Positions 1 to 10,150 are shown, numbered from the stretch's first letter. The stretch is DNA of 64,000 nucleotides from AV69 sp963742315 (GCA_963742315.1 CAVULE010000013.1:124001-188000), one strand, 5' to 3'. A program made the numbers and translations. The notes: generated from the sequence alone by a model not told the origin.

Positions 1-80
1 GTCGTGAAAACCGCGGATAGCGCTGATGACTTGAAGCAACGAGCCGCTCACACAATGCGGATTATCTGGGGCGAGCACCC

Positions 81-185
81 TTTTGTCATTCCGAGCGCAG
101 TCGAGGAATCTCTAATTCTAAACAGAGGAGCACTAGAGATGTCTCGGTCCGAGCCGGACTGGCATATTCGCTCGACATGACAAAG
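81..185. repeat. Hairpin repeat family H1, complete palindromic unit
   Basis: Left arm begins TTTTGTCATTCCGAGCG and carries GGAATCTCTAA; right arm is its approximate reverse complement, ending GCTCGACATGACAAAG. The right arm carries an extra mini-hairpin, GTCCGAGCCGGAC, seen again in other copies. Same family as the terminal repeats of the GIY-YIG elements at 23.6-24.4 kb. It sits at the end of the decayed cyclase remnant. Confidence 0.9.
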
Positions 186-214
186 CAGCTCACCAACACG
201 GCCGCTGTGGGTCG

Positions 215-440
215 GTTCCCGCTCAAGGTTCTTTTCTCCGGCCAATTCCTGAAAACGATGATCGTTGCGGATTGGTCCCAGATTGGGTTGAACTAGAGGC
301 GTGCAGGAGTAATCGCCGCGCCAAAAGTTAGCCGTAACAACCATGTTCCTGCGTACGAGAATTTCGCACTGATCGTTGATCAGAAGCTTCGAGTAGCCAA
401 ACCACGTCGATGAACAAGACCTGAGCTATTTCAAGATGAA
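215..440 (-). pseudogene. Internally deleted remnant of class III cyclase/TPR gene
   Basis: Reading the minus strand from about 440 gives LEIAQVLFIDVV, the start of a class III nucleotide cyclase domain. After a one-base shift it continues FGYSKLLINDQCEIL, matching LEIAHVLFMDIVGFSK of the intact paralogue at 51.1 kb. It then jumps to LGPIRNDHRFQELAGEKN, which is the extreme C-terminus of the same protein family (compare WDPIRNDPRFQELVAEKK at about 530-570). Nearly the whole gene between these ends has been deleted. It is non-functional, and is the most decayed of three neighbouring copies. Confidence 0.75.
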
Positions 441-516
441 GTTCCGGTTTAGATTCGGCGCTCGTCAATCTGTTCTAAACCTGTTGCCCCTTTAGTCTTG
501 TTAAGATCCTTTGGCT

Positions 517-2962
517 TCACAGTTTCTTTTCCGCCACCAATTCCTGAAAGCGAGGATCGTTGCGAATCGGATCCCAGATGGTGCTGACTCGCAGCATCGA
601 GGGAGTAATATCGGTGAATGACGGAACCTGAATTCATTTCTTGAGAATAGGGATAGCATGATCGGCATCGCCCAGCATGGCGTAGATCTCCGCCATCGAC
701 TCTTCCGCTAGGGGACCTTCGAACGGATCGCTGGAGGTGGGATCGATGGCCACGGCTTTTTGCCCCTCCCTGATAGCAGACGCCGCGTCACCGAGGCCGG
801 CGTAGGCGTGACCCAGCCAGGCATGCAATTCCGCCGCGGAATCCGGCACTCCTGTTTTCTCGAGCTCTCGTTCACACTCCTGTGCCAATTCCTGATAAGC
901 CGCTCTGGCGGCGGCAACATTGCCGGTGTGCTGCTGAGCCAAGCCCAGCATGAAAAGGAGCCCCTTTTTGTCGTCGACTGACCGACGGGACGCAGACGAT
1001 TTTTCCGCCAAACCTTTCGAGAAGATCTCCGCCGCCTCGGTGTAATGTCGCCTTTTCAAGGCGACCTCACCACGAATGGCCGCATTAGCCGCGGGATTCG
1101 CGATCACTGCGTCTAACGCATCGAGATTTCCCATCGCGACAAAGGACAAGCGCTTTGAACCCAAGCGCACCGGTGTTTGTTGGATCAAAGGCAAGGAGGT
1201 TGTTAGCTACTCCCAAAGCATCCGGCAAACGCCGCAGGGCCATGTAACTACCAGCGAGAACGCCGTAGGCGTCGATATTCCGCGGATCGAGCTCAACTGC
1301 GCGGCGCATCGCGGCGGTCGCTTCATCCAAATGTCCAAGACGCCGTTGGATGAGTCCAATTGCATAAACGATATCGACGTTGTTAGGAAGACCCTGCTCC
1401 GCCTGCTGGAATTCCGCCAATGCCCCGGTGAAATCGCGCTTCCCATAGTAACGGTAGTAACCAAGAGCGAGATGTGTTTCGGGCAGGTCGGGCGCGAGAG
1501 CGACAGCGCGATCGAGTGCATCCTTCGCTGCCGCCAGTCGCGCCGGGCTTGGGTCGAATGCCGACCAATAAAAGGAACTCTGCGCACAAGAAAGGTAGGC
1601 CCAGGCCAGCGCAAAATCAGGGTCCAACTTCACCGCCTCCTGGTAGGACTGAACCGCACCCTCAGCCCGAGGCCGGTCATGTGTTACGCCGCTACCAAAA
1701 GCGCGTCCGCGGAGATAAGCTTCGTAGGCCGCGGTATTGTTTGTAGGCTTGGCTTCTACCCGCACTTTCTCTTGCGGCGTAAGCGTGGCCCGCAACTCCC
1801 GCGCAATTTCAACCGCCAGCTCGCCCTGCAAGGAAAGCGTGTCAGTCAAGTTTCGATCATAGCGTTGCGACCAAACTTGTTTGTCGTTGCGCGTGTCGAT
1901 CAGCTCCACGTTTACGACCACGCGGTTGGCCGAGCGGCGAACGCTTCCTTCCAGCACATGCGAAACTTGCAATGCCTGTCCAACCTCGCGCAACTTCCCC
2001 GCGATGGCTGCGCCGCGGTAAATCATGACCGAAGCGCGCCCGATTACTTTCAGGTCCTTGATCTTGCCGAGAGTGGCAAGGACATCATCTTGAATTCCAT
2101 CAGCGAAAAAAGCGTCGTCCCTTTCCGTGCTCATATTTTCAAACGGCAAAACTGCGATGCTCTTTTCCGGCAGAGAAGCTAACGTTTTAGGTGTAGTGGC
2201 GGCTGATCTTCTCGTGGCCTTGTAATTGATGATCGCCAGCACGATGATCAAAACCGCGGTTACTAGTAAGAGCAATCCACCTATCAGCCATCGTTTACGA
2301 GCAGCGATACTGGAAGCGCGATGATCGACTATACTTTGTTCGTTCCTGGCCCGCTTTATCTTTTCCGGTAATTCAGGATTGCCAACTTCTTCATTGTAGA
2401 AGTTAACTACTTCAACTCGGGCACCGTGTTTAACCTCGACTGCTCCGAGCTCGTGCAAATATGGCTGCCAGTTTTCGTACTGGCCCAGGTCGTCCGCTAT
2501 GCGCTTGGCAAGAAGGATGTGTCCGGCATCTCCACAATCCATCACTCGCTGTGCCATGTTGATCCCAGCTCCAGCGACATTGGATCGATCGTTTACGTCC
2601 GAGACAGCGTCGACCGGACCGCTGTTAATTCCCATCCGCAGGTGTAGGGCAAGCGCTCCCGCTTGCCGCCGTTCTTCCCCGGCAGGCCGGAGCGCCTGCC
2701 CTACAGCTTTGCTGATCTCGAGCGCGCAGCGGACCGGCGCATCCGGGCTGGTGAAGAAGACCAATGCCATCCCGTCTCCCGTGGGCAGACACACGAATTT
2801 ATTAGCTGCTTCGGCGCGCCGGAATTGTTCCGTGCCGTGGACTATTTGATTTAATTGGTGCAGTAACTCACTCTGCCGATTAATCGACAACTTTGAGTAG
2901 CCCACGATGTCGATAAACAAGAACGTGTGCGACCTGTAGTTCACGATCTTGTTTACCTTCAA
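517..2962 (-). pseudogene. Class III adenylate/guanylate cyclase-TolB/FlgO-like-TPR sensor, disrupted
   Basis: The N-terminal half (from 2962) has a class III cyclase domain with FIDIVGYSK and PTGDGMALVF metal-site motifs and a VNDRSNVAGAGINMAQR nucleotide-binding stretch. A transmembrane segment follows (about residues 225-245), then SIAVLPFENMS, the start of the TolB/FlgO-like domain common in these proteins, then TPR repeats. The frame is lost at about 1124-1132, where GGGAAA seems to hold one extra base; the reading resumes as GNLDALDAVIANPAANAAIRGE down to 634. There an in-frame TGA interrupts the conserved C-terminus, which continues to the stop at 517-519 (WDPIRNDPRFQELV). It also carries an in-frame palindromic insertion at 2643-2706. 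With a frameshift, a nonsense codon and an insertion it is probably a pseudogene; sequencing error could explain one of these but hardly all. The intact paralogue is at 51068-53164. Confidence 0.8.
2643..2706. repeat. Palindrome family H2 inserted in frame in the cyclase gene
   Basis: GTAGGGCAAGCGCTCCCGC at the left pairs with GAGCGCCTGCCCTAC at the right. In the protein it gives the extra stretch GQALRPAGEERRQAGALA between ALEISKAV and LHLRMGINSGPV. The intact paralogue has only KSLPNIPV there. Related half or whole units lie at 8744-8810 and 54768-54798. Confidence 0.8.
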
Positions 2963-3219
2963 GAGACATGCGAATCGACGCCTAAAGCGCGTGACACTAG
3001 TTTCCTAGTTGCGGTCGCCACCGTCGAGACTAAAGAGACCCTTATTTCGACATCGCCGCGTCTTTCGGCGCGAGCACCGCAAACGATTTCGTTGAGGCGC
3101 TGGAACACCTCGCGTTGCGGGTTACCTAACAGTTTGGAGTAGCCTACAATGTCGGTAAACAGCACATGAGCCAGTTCAAGGGGCGAATCGCTGTCTGGTT
3201 CGCTCGTCATGAGGAGCAC
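2959..3219 (-). pseudogene. N-terminal fragment of a third class III cyclase
   Basis: The 86-residue reading frame starts as a normal family member, LELAHVLFTDIVGYSKLL followed by REVFQRLNEIV. After about residue 50 it loses all resemblance to the cyclase domain: there is no PTGDG motif. It runs into a stop that overlaps the start of the next, longer cyclase copy (ATGA at 2959-2962). It is best read as the leftover 5' end of a tandem paralogue. Confidence 0.65.
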
Positions 3220-3365
3220 GTGTTAGCCACGCGACATCATTATGCCTGATGCTGCCCAATTCGTCGAGAACGGCGGAAACATTTGCCGTTTTATGTCCTG
3301 ATTACTACCCGGTACCGCTCTCACTGTCGAGCTGTAACGCAGGAACACTCGCTCCAGCAAATCCT

Positions 3366-6300
3366 TTAGAATCTCTTCGTTAGCTGGACGTACCAGAACC
3401 GGCCTCTGACGTCGGCAATTGATTCGTCATAGTTGTTCTCGAAAGCGCCGGCCACAAATGGGGGATCAGAATCGAAAACATTTTGCATTCCAAGCGTGAG
3501 CGTCGTGCCATTCAGCCAGGCGCGCCATCCACAGGGATTGTACTGGGCGGTAGAGACAGGCAGAACGCTCTTCTCCTTGCCATCGGGCATCTTTACGTTT
3601 TTACCGCCATCCTTGGCCAGGCCAGGTACTTGGGCTGTACCTGGCGACGGCAAGCTGAAGTTGTACGATGCGATCAAGTCAAGCGTCGTCCATTCCCGCA
3701 CTTTGCGCGGCTTCAAGCCGTTACCGATTAGGTCGATATTGTCATCTTGATATTGCCCAGTGTAGTGGACGGTTGTGCCAAAATCGAGGCCGGCGAGCCA
3801 AGTATTGGCCGGGCCGTCATAGAACGCGCTGACAAAAGCTCGAGTATGTGGCAGCGAGCCGGTAAACGAGAAGCCGTTCACAAATTCACCCGAAAGACCA
3901 AATCGTTTGCTAACCGGGGTCGGTTGAAACTCAAACCGCGAGAGATAGGTGCCGTTGAGGATAAAGGTAAATCTGCCAAAATCGCCGCGACCAAAGATGG
4001 AGGAATCCAGAATATAGATCCCTTCGTAATCAATACCTTCCACCACCGCGCGCGTCAGGTTTAAGTCGGAATTGATGATCTCCGTAATAGCGCCAGTTGT
4101 CGGATCACGATGCACCAGCCCGGGGAAGCTGCTCTCGAAATCGAGAATGAATTGCGGGCCAACGAACGACGCAAGCGAGCGAAGGTCAATATGCCAAAAG
4201 TCAGCGCTCAGGGTGAGACCTTTGAGCCATCTCGCAGTGTAAACCGCTCCGTAGGACCATTCATAAGCAACCTCCGGTTTGAGGAGAGGGTTTCCGTTCG
4301 TGATGACCTGAACACCCGTTCCATCAGGAGTCAATCCCTTCGGATCCCGAAGATCCTCGGGGAACGCGAGGAAAGCTTCGGTTCCAGCTGGTGTAAGATC
4401 GGGCAGTGTCGGCGCATGAAACCCTTCACTGTAACTGCCCCGTAAGGTGAGCGTGCCAATCCAGCCGGGGTCGAGCGGCTGCCAGCGGATGGAGAACTTG
4501 GGCCTCTGCGCGTCAAACTGGGAGTGCTGCGCTTTCAGAACTGTTGTTGCCGAGGTATTCTGGCTGTACCATTCCTCGCGCTCGGCGATGTCGAACTCGA
4601 GGCTGTACGCCCCGGGGAACTTCCACGCCGGGCTTGTCACCGGGATACGCACTTCCTGATACGTTGTCCAAACGTCGCGGTTGACTCGTGAGGCTTCAAA
4701 ATCGGTGGAGCCAATCGTGTCAAACGAGGTGTTCTCCGAATCGGGATTGTTCGTCCACCTCTCCCCGTGGTACTCGGTCCCGGCCGCGAACGAGACCGGG
4801 CCAGCCGGAAGATTGAACAGATCGCCGTTGAGTTGGAAATAGCCCAGCGGCAATTCAAATTCGCCGTCGGTGTGCAGAGTAACATAGACCCGGCTTATTG
4901 CCGCCTCGGTGTTCCGGCCAAGAAACCCCAGAAAAGGATTAAACGCGGTCGCCGGATCCGTATCCAGCAGCGCTTCGCGCAAACCTGACCTGCTGACTAC
5001 GCCACCGGTGAGGTTTTGCTCGAAATTCCGTGAGTAACGAAAACCCAGCTCCCAATTCCAATTCTTGAAATAATCGCCAAATTCTCCCAGCTGACCGCGA
5101 AGTCCCGCGTCGAATAACGTGTCCTGGAAGGTAGTTTTGGACGTTCTGACGCGTTGATCGTTGATCGCGCGGAAGCGGACCCCGGTAGTCATCGGGATAG
5201 CGACACCGTCCTGAATTAAAGTAGCATCCCCCACGGTAAACGGATTAAACGCATTCTGGATCGGCACACTGATACCCGTCGGGCTGAATTCGGTGCCGTT
5301 CGACTGCTTGAAGGCATCAGGCGCAAACGGAGTGGCCGCAAGGGCTGCATCAAAAAACGAGCGCGTATATTTGAAGTCGGCAAACACTGTTAAATATTTG
5401 TCGCAAATATCGTGGGTGACAGAGCCATAAAAGCTCTGGCGATCCGCCGCTGGGATCGAAGGTGTCAGCGCTGCGAAGTTATAGGCAAAAAAGTCCGAAT
5501 TGAAAAAAGGGCCGTTATGGCCATCGAAGGGGCGCTGAATATACTGCGGACTGGTCTGGGCGTTTGGAGCCGAGTGTGGCGTCGGGACAGCAATGTTCGA
5601 ATTCAAAATGAAGACTCCTGCGTTAGTATTAACCTGGCCAGGTCTGTTGGTGCTGCGGCTATCGCCCCCGCCAAAGGGTATCGCTTGCGCGTTACTGGTA
5701 ATATTGCGGTCGGCGCTGTAAATAGCCTCCCGATCGTAGGCATCGGCAATGATAAGGATGTCGGTCTTGTCATCCCCGGTGCCGGCAATTATCCACGCCT
5801 CTATCTCGCGCGCGTCATTGGAGGCGCCCAAGTTCGTGTTGCCGATACTGCCGCCGATCTCGAGGCCACGGAATCTGTGTCTCAAAAAAATGTTAATCAC
5901 CCCTGCCACCGCATCGCTGCCATAAATGGCCGAGGCGCCATCCTTCAGGATATCGATGTGATCAATCATTGGGAAAGGAATGAGATTGATATCTACCCCG
6001 GCGGTGCCGGGATTACCATTACCCCCCCCGCTCCCAATTATGGCAGCGCGCTTTCCATCGATGAGAACCAGAGTTTCTTTGGGCAGCAAACCACGCAGGT
6101 TGGGTATGACACTCCCATCACCGCCATTGGTGATATTCTGGTTGACGGTCGAGCCCATCTCTTGCGGCAGCTTGGTGAGTAGGTCGGTTCCGTTGTAAAC
6201 GCCCAACTTCTGAATATCTTCTCGGCGATAGGTATCGACGGGGTTCGGACCCACTTCTTCCGCAGTGGGAATATTCGAGCCGGTAACGACGACACGCTCC

Positions 6301-6437
6301 ACTTCCGCCGTGGCACCGGCCGCCTGGGGAGCCGGTGAACTGGGAACCAGATCCTGCCCGGAAACATTCCCTGCAATGAACAGGGCGAAAGCAACTCGCC
6401 GCTTACTAATCGCTTGTCCGATCAGACCTGTTCTCAT
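3366..6437 (-). CDS. TonB-dependent outer-membrane receptor
   Basis: This large outer-membrane beta-barrel protein (about 1020 residues) should take up a bound substrate using energy from TonB/ExbBD. After the signal peptide the mature N-terminus contains EVERVVVTGSNIP, the usual lead into the plug domain. The plug has RREDIQKLG, NLRGLLPKETLVLIDGKR and the conserved HIDILKDGASAIYGSDAVAGV. The barrel ends in the aromatic WYVQLTKRF typical of outer-membrane proteins. The internal ATG at 6437 (MRTGLIGQ, basic then hydrophobic) gives a better signal peptide than the farther ATG at 6488. The substrate cannot be told. The long PNP-rich, vitamin- and siderophore-free context and the phylum suggest a peptide or carbohydrate receptor, but no partner SusD-like gene is present. 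It stands alone, with no TonB or ExbB nearby. Confidence 0.9.
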   Translation of the reverse strand: MRTGLIGQAISKRRVAFALFIAGNVSGQDLVPSSPAPQAAGATAEVERVVVTGSNIPTAEEVGPNPVDTYRREDIQKLGVYNGTDLLTKLPQEMGSTVNQNITNGGDGSVIPNLRGLLPKETLVLIDGKRAAIIGSGGGNGNPGTAGVDINLIPFPMIDHIDILKDGASAIYGSDAVAGVINIFLRHRFRGLEIGGSIGNTNLGASNDAREIEAWIIAGTGDDKTDILIIADAYDREAIYSADRNITSNAQAIPFGGGDSRSTNRPGQVNTNAGVFILNSNIAVPTPHSAPNAQTSPQYIQRPFDGHNGPFFNSDFFAYNFAALTPSIPAADRQSFYGSVTHDICDKYLTVFADFKYTRSFFDAALAATPFAPDAFKQSNGTEFSPTGISVPIQNAFNPFTVGDATLIQDGVAIPMTTGVRFRAINDQRVRTSKTTFQDTLFDAGLRGQLGEFGDYFKNWNWELGFRYSRNFEQNLTGGVVSRSGLREALLDTDPATAFNPFLGFLGRNTEAAISRVYVTLHTDGEFELPLGYFQLNGDLFNLPAGPVSFAAGTEYHGERWTNNPDSENTSFDTIGSTDFEASRVNRDVWTTYQEVRIPVTSPAWKFPGAYSLEFDIAEREEWYSQNTSATTVLKAQHSQFDAQRPKFSIRWQPLDPGWIGTLTLRGSYSEGFHAPTLPDLTPAGTEAFLAFPEDLRDPKGLTPDGTGVQVITNGNPLLKPEVAYEWSYGAVYTARWLKGLTLSADFWHIDLRSLASFVGPQFILDFESSFPGLVHRDPTTGAITEIINSDLNLTRAVVEGIDYEGIYILDSSIFGRGDFGRFTFILNGTYLSRFEFQPTPVSKRFGLSGEFVNGFSFTGSLPHTRAFVSAFYDGPANTWLAGLDFGTTVHYTGQYQDDNIDLIGNGLKPRKVREWTTLDLIASYNFSLPSPGTAQVPGLAKDGGKNVKMPDGKEKSVLPVSTAQYNPCGWRAWLNGTTLTLGMQNVFDSDPPFVAGAFENNYDESIADVRGRFWYVQLTKRF

Positions 6438-6733
6438 TGTGAGCCGTTCGCTCGCGTGAGAATGAGCAGCTGAATACAGCCGAAACAAGTCAAATGCACC
6501 TTAATTGGGCCGCAAGATCGACCGTTTTCTCGCAAAGAATGCTGCGTCCGGGATAGTATCTTGTTCCTCGCGATCAAGAATTAACCACGGATAGCGCAGA
6601 GGTCAGAGCCGTCTGGGTAATCCGCGCTTGTACGACAGGAATGAACTGACGGGTGGTGTCTCAAAAGACTTGACCCCAGCGCAGCGATTTGCAGGCAACC
6701 AATCGCTGGCCGAGCGGCGTAATCCGCTTTGTT

Positions 6734-6922
6734 ATGACAACGAAATTACAGGTCAAGGGAAGTTGGAACGAAGTGAAGGGGAAATTGAAACAGAAATATG
6801 GCCAATTGACGGATAATGATCTTACATTCGCCGACGGGAAAGAAGATGAGCTGCTAGGGCGTCTGCAACAAAAACTCGGAAAGTCGAAAGAAGATCTTCG
6901 CGCTGAGATCGAGAAGCTATAG
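6734..6922 (+). CDS. CsbD-like stress protein
   Basis: This small, highly charged protein of 62 residues contains QVKGSWNEVKGKLKQKYG, the hallmark of the CsbD family, and then DLTFADGKEDELLGRLQQK. Family members are induced by general stress in many bacteria; their molecular role is unknown. The start at 6734 (MTTKLQVKG) fits the family; upstream in-frame codons add an unrelated tail. It is followed 14 bases later by the convergent efflux transporter gene. Confidence 0.9.
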   Translation: MTTKLQVKGSWNEVKGKLKQKYGQLTDNDLTFADGKEDELLGRLQQKLGKSKEDLRAEIEKL

Positions 6923-6935
6923 CCAGACCGTTCGT

Positions 6936-8579
6936 TCAGCTTTTGGCTTCGGCTTCGGCTTTAATTAACCACCAGGCGCAGAGGGCACCGCCTGCCGCTA
7001 ACAGCGCGCCGGCGAACATGACGGCGCGGAAACCTGCTACAAAGGAACGATCGATCGCATCGCGCAGTTCCGCGCGCACGGCTGGTGGAATGTTCTGCGG
7101 TAGATCGGCCCCGGCCAGCTTGGCCCGTTGCTGGTCGAGTGATTGTCGGATTGAGGAAGGCAAGCCTGACAATTTCATATCGAGAGTGTGGTTGAATTCC
7201 CATAACATAACGATTCCGAGTACAGCAATCGCGAGTAAACCAGCTACTCTGGAGACGGCGTTGTTGATTCCGGAAGCAATGCCGGCGCGCGTTTGCGCAA
7301 CGGAGTTCATAACAGTGGTAGTTAGCGGCGCAACGCTGACGGCCATCCCAACGCCAAGAACAGTCATGGGTGGGAAAAACGTTGTCCAGTAGCTGCCGCC
7401 AACCGCAGGTAGCAGGAATGAGGCGAATCCAATCGCGGCGATGGCAGGGCCGAATACGAGTGGAATCTTGGCTCCGTATTTCTGCACCAGCCCGCCGGCC
7501 CAGCGCGACAAGAGGAACATGATTAAAATAAAAGGAAGCAAAGCTGCCCCCGCAGCCGTAGGTGAGTAGTGCTGTACCTGGATAAGATTTAATGGGACGA
7601 AGAAAAGGGTTCCGCCGAGCGCGCTGTAGAGAAGGAGAGTGAGAAGGTTGGCGCCGGTGAAGGTGCGCGAACGAAAAAGCTCCAGCGGCACCATGGGATG
7701 ACGGCTTTGTCTTTCGAGAAAGACAAATGTGACGATGAGAATTAGTCCGGCGACGAGCGCTGCCACAATCGCAGGATTGGCAAACCCGAGGCGTGTTGAT
7801 TCAATCAGACCCCAGACCAGCGCGCCGAGACCGAGGGCGATGACAGTTGCTCCCAGCCAATCAAGACGCCCTTTTTCGTTGCTGGAACTTTCTGGGACGC
7901 GCCAATAGCAAATGACGACGACGATGATGGCGAGCGGAAGATTGATGAAGAAGACCGCGCGCCAGGAAACCTGCTCGATCAACCAGCCACCGAGGACCGG
8001 TCCGATAGCAGCAGTGATCGCGCTAAAGCCAGACCAGGTGCCGATAGCGCGTCCGCGATCTTCCTCGCGAAAGGAGCTGCTGATGATGGCGAGACTTCCG
8101 GGCACGAGCAACGCGGCGCCGAATCCCTGGACAGCGCGAGCCATAATCAGAGAGTGGATTCCGGAAGCGAGACCGCACCACGCCGAAGCCGCGCCGAAGA
8201 TGATCACGCCGATGACGAACACGTGGCGTCGCCCATAGCGATCACCTAACGAGCCGCCGACAAGAAGAAGCGCCGAAAGAAGTAGGGAATAGGCTTCGAT
8301 TACCCATTGCACATCGGTGACGGTGGCGTTGAGCGCGCTTTGCAACGCCGGCAACGCGACGTTGACCACAGTGCCGTCGATGAAGGCCATGCTCGAGCCA
8401 AGAATTGTGGCCACGAGCACCCAGGGCCCAACAGCTTTATGACATGGCGATACCGGTCCGCCTGAACGGATGGAAGCTTCCGCACAAGGCTCCCGAAGGG
8501 CATTATTCACCGCGGAAAGGAACGCGGAAACGCGGACGTAGCTATTGATTATTCGTTCGACAAAGACTGCGAAGGCCAA
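6936..8579 (-). CDS. MFS drug efflux transporter, DHA2 (EmrB/QacA) family
   Basis: This 547-residue inner-membrane protein has about 14 hydrophobic segments, the DHA2 count. Motifs include SMAFIDGTVVNVALPALQ (motif D1-like, first helix), GDRYGRRHVFVIG (motif A) and AAIGPVLGGWLIE (motif C, the antiporter signature). It probably exports hydrophobic compounds by proton antiport. The first ~45 residues before GPWVLVATILGS have no membrane or targeting character, so the true start may be further in; no clear alternative ATG decides this. No membrane-fusion partner (EmrA-like) is adjacent. Confidence 0.92.
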   Translation of the reverse strand: MAFAVFVERIINSYVRVSAFLSAVNNALREPCAEASIRSGGPVSPCHKAVGPWVLVATILGSSMAFIDGTVVNVALPALQSALNATVTDVQWVIEAYSLLLSALLLVGGSLGDRYGRRHVFVIGVIIFGAASAWCGLASGIHSLIMARAVQGFGAALLVPGSLAIISSSFREEDRGRAIGTWSGFSAITAAIGPVLGGWLIEQVSWRAVFFINLPLAIIVVVICYWRVPESSSNEKGRLDWLGATVIALGLGALVWGLIESTRLGFANPAIVAALVAGLILIVTFVFLERQSRHPMVPLELFRSRTFTGANLLTLLLYSALGGTLFFVPLNLIQVQHYSPTAAGAALLPFILIMFLLSRWAGGLVQKYGAKIPLVFGPAIAAIGFASFLLPAVGGSYWTTFFPPMTVLGVGMAVSVAPLTTTVMNSVAQTRAGIASGINNAVSRVAGLLAIAVLGIVMLWEFNHTLDMKLSGLPSSIRQSLDQQRAKLAGADLPQNIPPAVRAELRDAIDRSFVAGFRAVMFAGALLAAGGALCAWWLIKAEAEAKS

Positions 8580-8594
8580 CGTGCCTACTCACCG

Positions 8595-8718
8595 CCTTTC
8601 ATCCCGAGCGCAAGCGAGAGATCTCGCCCAACATGGTGGATCACACGCGCTGGTTTGCGGACAATCATCCTCAATCGCGAGGTCCTTCACGCCAAAGCAT
8701 GCGGGTTTTGAAATGACG
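8595..8718. repeat. Degenerate H1 hairpin repeat
   Basis: It starts TTTCATCCCGAGCGCAAGCG, with GAGATCTCGCC, and ends near TCGCGAGGTCCTTCA. The arms still pair in part. It lies between the start of the efflux gene and the end of the PilT gene. Confidence 0.6.
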
Positions 8719-8743
8719 TGATGTTATCGAACGGTAAGAGAAT

Positions 8744-8810
8744 TGTAGGGCAGGCGCTCTCGCCTGCCAGGATCGAATGGTTCGACAGGCAGGGATGCCT
8801 GTCCCACGGC
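8744..8810. repeat. Palindrome family H2 unit
   Basis: TGTAGGGCAGGCGCTCTCGC and CTGCC are followed by GACAGGCAGGGATGCCTGTCCCAC. Two nested hairpins; same family as the in-frame insertion at 2643-2706. Otherwise the intergenic stretch 8580-8872 holds nothing else recognisable. Confidence 0.75.
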
Positions 8811-8872
8811 TGTGGCACGCCAAACTGTTACTTTTCGTTGCCGGAAGATTCCGCCGGACTCGCGGTATAGCT

Positions 8873-10021
8873 TCAGGCGCGGCGTTGTTGTTTCACGAAA
8901 TTGCCAGGCAATTTCTGTTCGTCATCGGGCACTGAGCCTGCGGCATTCCCCAAAGCCGCTTCTTCCGCTGGCAGGTATTGTTTGAAGCGATTCTTATCGA
9001 TCGCCTTCATGAACGCTTCGTGCGGCGAAACAATGCCCTTCTGCAATAACGCAAAGATCGCGTCGTCCATGAACTGCATGCCCTGGGCCCGACCCGAAAC
9101 GATTACGTCCTGCAGTTTTTGGGTTGCGCCTTCGCGAATGATCGCCGCGACCGCTGCGTTGGCGATGAGTATCTCGTTAACCGCAATACGTCCTGACCGG
9201 TCAGCCCTTTTCAGGAGCAATTGCGCCAGCACCCCGCGCAGGGAATTAGATAGCATTGTTCGCACTTGCGGCTGGCGACTCGCGGGAAAAACATCGACCA
9301 TGCGATCGACGCTCTTGCGCGCGTTGTTGGTATGCAGTGTTCCAAATACGAGCAGGCCCGTCTCCGCCGCGGTTAACGCCAGCGAAATCGTTTCCAAATC
9401 GCGCATCTCGCCTACGAGCACAACATCGGCATCTTCGCGTAATGCTGCGCGGACCGCTTCCGGGAACGAGCGGGTGTTGCCAGGTACTTCACGTTGCGTG
9501 ATGATGCTTCGCTTGTTTTTATGAACAAACTCGATCGGCTCTTCGACCGTGACGATGTGTCGGGCGAAGTTGATATTGATGTAATCAATTAACGCCGCCA
9601 GGGTGGTTGATTTTCCCGAGCCAGTTGGCCCGGTTACGAGGACAAGTCCGCCGCGCAATTTGCCAAATTCTTTCGCCACCGTTGGTATGCCGAGCTCTTC
9701 CAGCGTGGCGATCTTCGTCGGAATTAACCGAAAGACGGCCCCATACCCATTCGATTGCTTTAAAAAATTGCAGCGAAAGCGCGACGCGGCATCCATTTCG
9801 TAGGCAAAATCGAGATCACCGCGTTCGTCGAAAATTTTCCAATTCGCCGGACCGGCGACTTCGCTCAGCATTAGCACCGCTTCATCGCGCAGGACCGGCT
9901 CGCGGCGCATCGCCATGACATCGCCGTGCCGTCGCATCTTGGGCGGCTGACCTTCGCCGATGTGCAGGTCGGACGCGCCTGCCGCCACGATTGCTTGAAG
10001 AAACTGATCAAGATAAGGCAT
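8873..10021 (-). CDS. pilT: PilT-like type IV pilus retraction ATPase (copy 1)
   Basis: This is a secretion-type hexameric ATPase of 382 residues that would power pilus retraction at the inner-membrane base. The order is ASDLHIGEGQPP (N-terminal PAS-like domain), GPTGSGKSTT Walker A, HIVTVEEPIEFVHKNKRS (Asp box, E rather than D), VLVGEMRDLETISLAL Walker B, and GTLHTNNARKSVDRM His box. The start at 10021 (MPYLDQFLQ) matches the family; the longer frame adds 15 unrelated residues. The C-terminus extends ~35 residues past the usual end. A second PilT follows upstream (10151-11227), the common PilT/PilU arrangement, separated by 129 bases, so the two could be one transcript. Confidence 0.9.
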   Translation of the reverse strand: MPYLDQFLQAIVAAGASDLHIGEGQPPKMRRHGDVMAMRREPVLRDEAVLMLSEVAGPANWKIFDERGDLDFAYEMDAASRFRCNFLKQSNGYGAVFRLIPTKIATLEELGIPTVAKEFGKLRGGLVLVTGPTGSGKSTTLAALIDYININFARHIVTVEEPIEFVHKNKRSIITQREVPGNTRSFPEAVRAALREDADVVLVGEMRDLETISLALTAAETGLLVFGTLHTNNARKSVDRMVDVFPASRQPQVRTMLSNSLRGVLAQLLLKRADRSGRIAVNEILIANAAVAAIIREGATQKLQDVIVSGRAQGMQFMDDAIFALLQKGIVSPHEAFMKAIDKNRFKQYLPAEEAALGNAAGSVPDDEQKLPGNFVKQQRRA

Positions 10022-10150
10022 GGCTAAATGGCGAATGACGAATGCCGAAGCACCAAGGAATGACAAAATCTGAACGACGAAATTTCTTCGACCAGGCGCT
10101 TTCGGATTTTGTGCTTTGTCATTGCTTTGACCCGCGTCATTAGAGCTTCG

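Noticed and set aside
1076..2182. Open plus-strand frame of 368 codons
   Set aside because: It is exactly antisense to the cyclase/TPR coding region and shows no protein family features.
5412..6182. Open plus-strand frame of 256 codons
   Set aside because: Antisense to the plug domain of the TonB-dependent receptor.
6489..6600. Promoter of the TonB-dependent receptor gene
   Set aside because: TTGATC and TACTAT are present upstream but spaced 13 bases apart, too close for a sigma-70 promoter.
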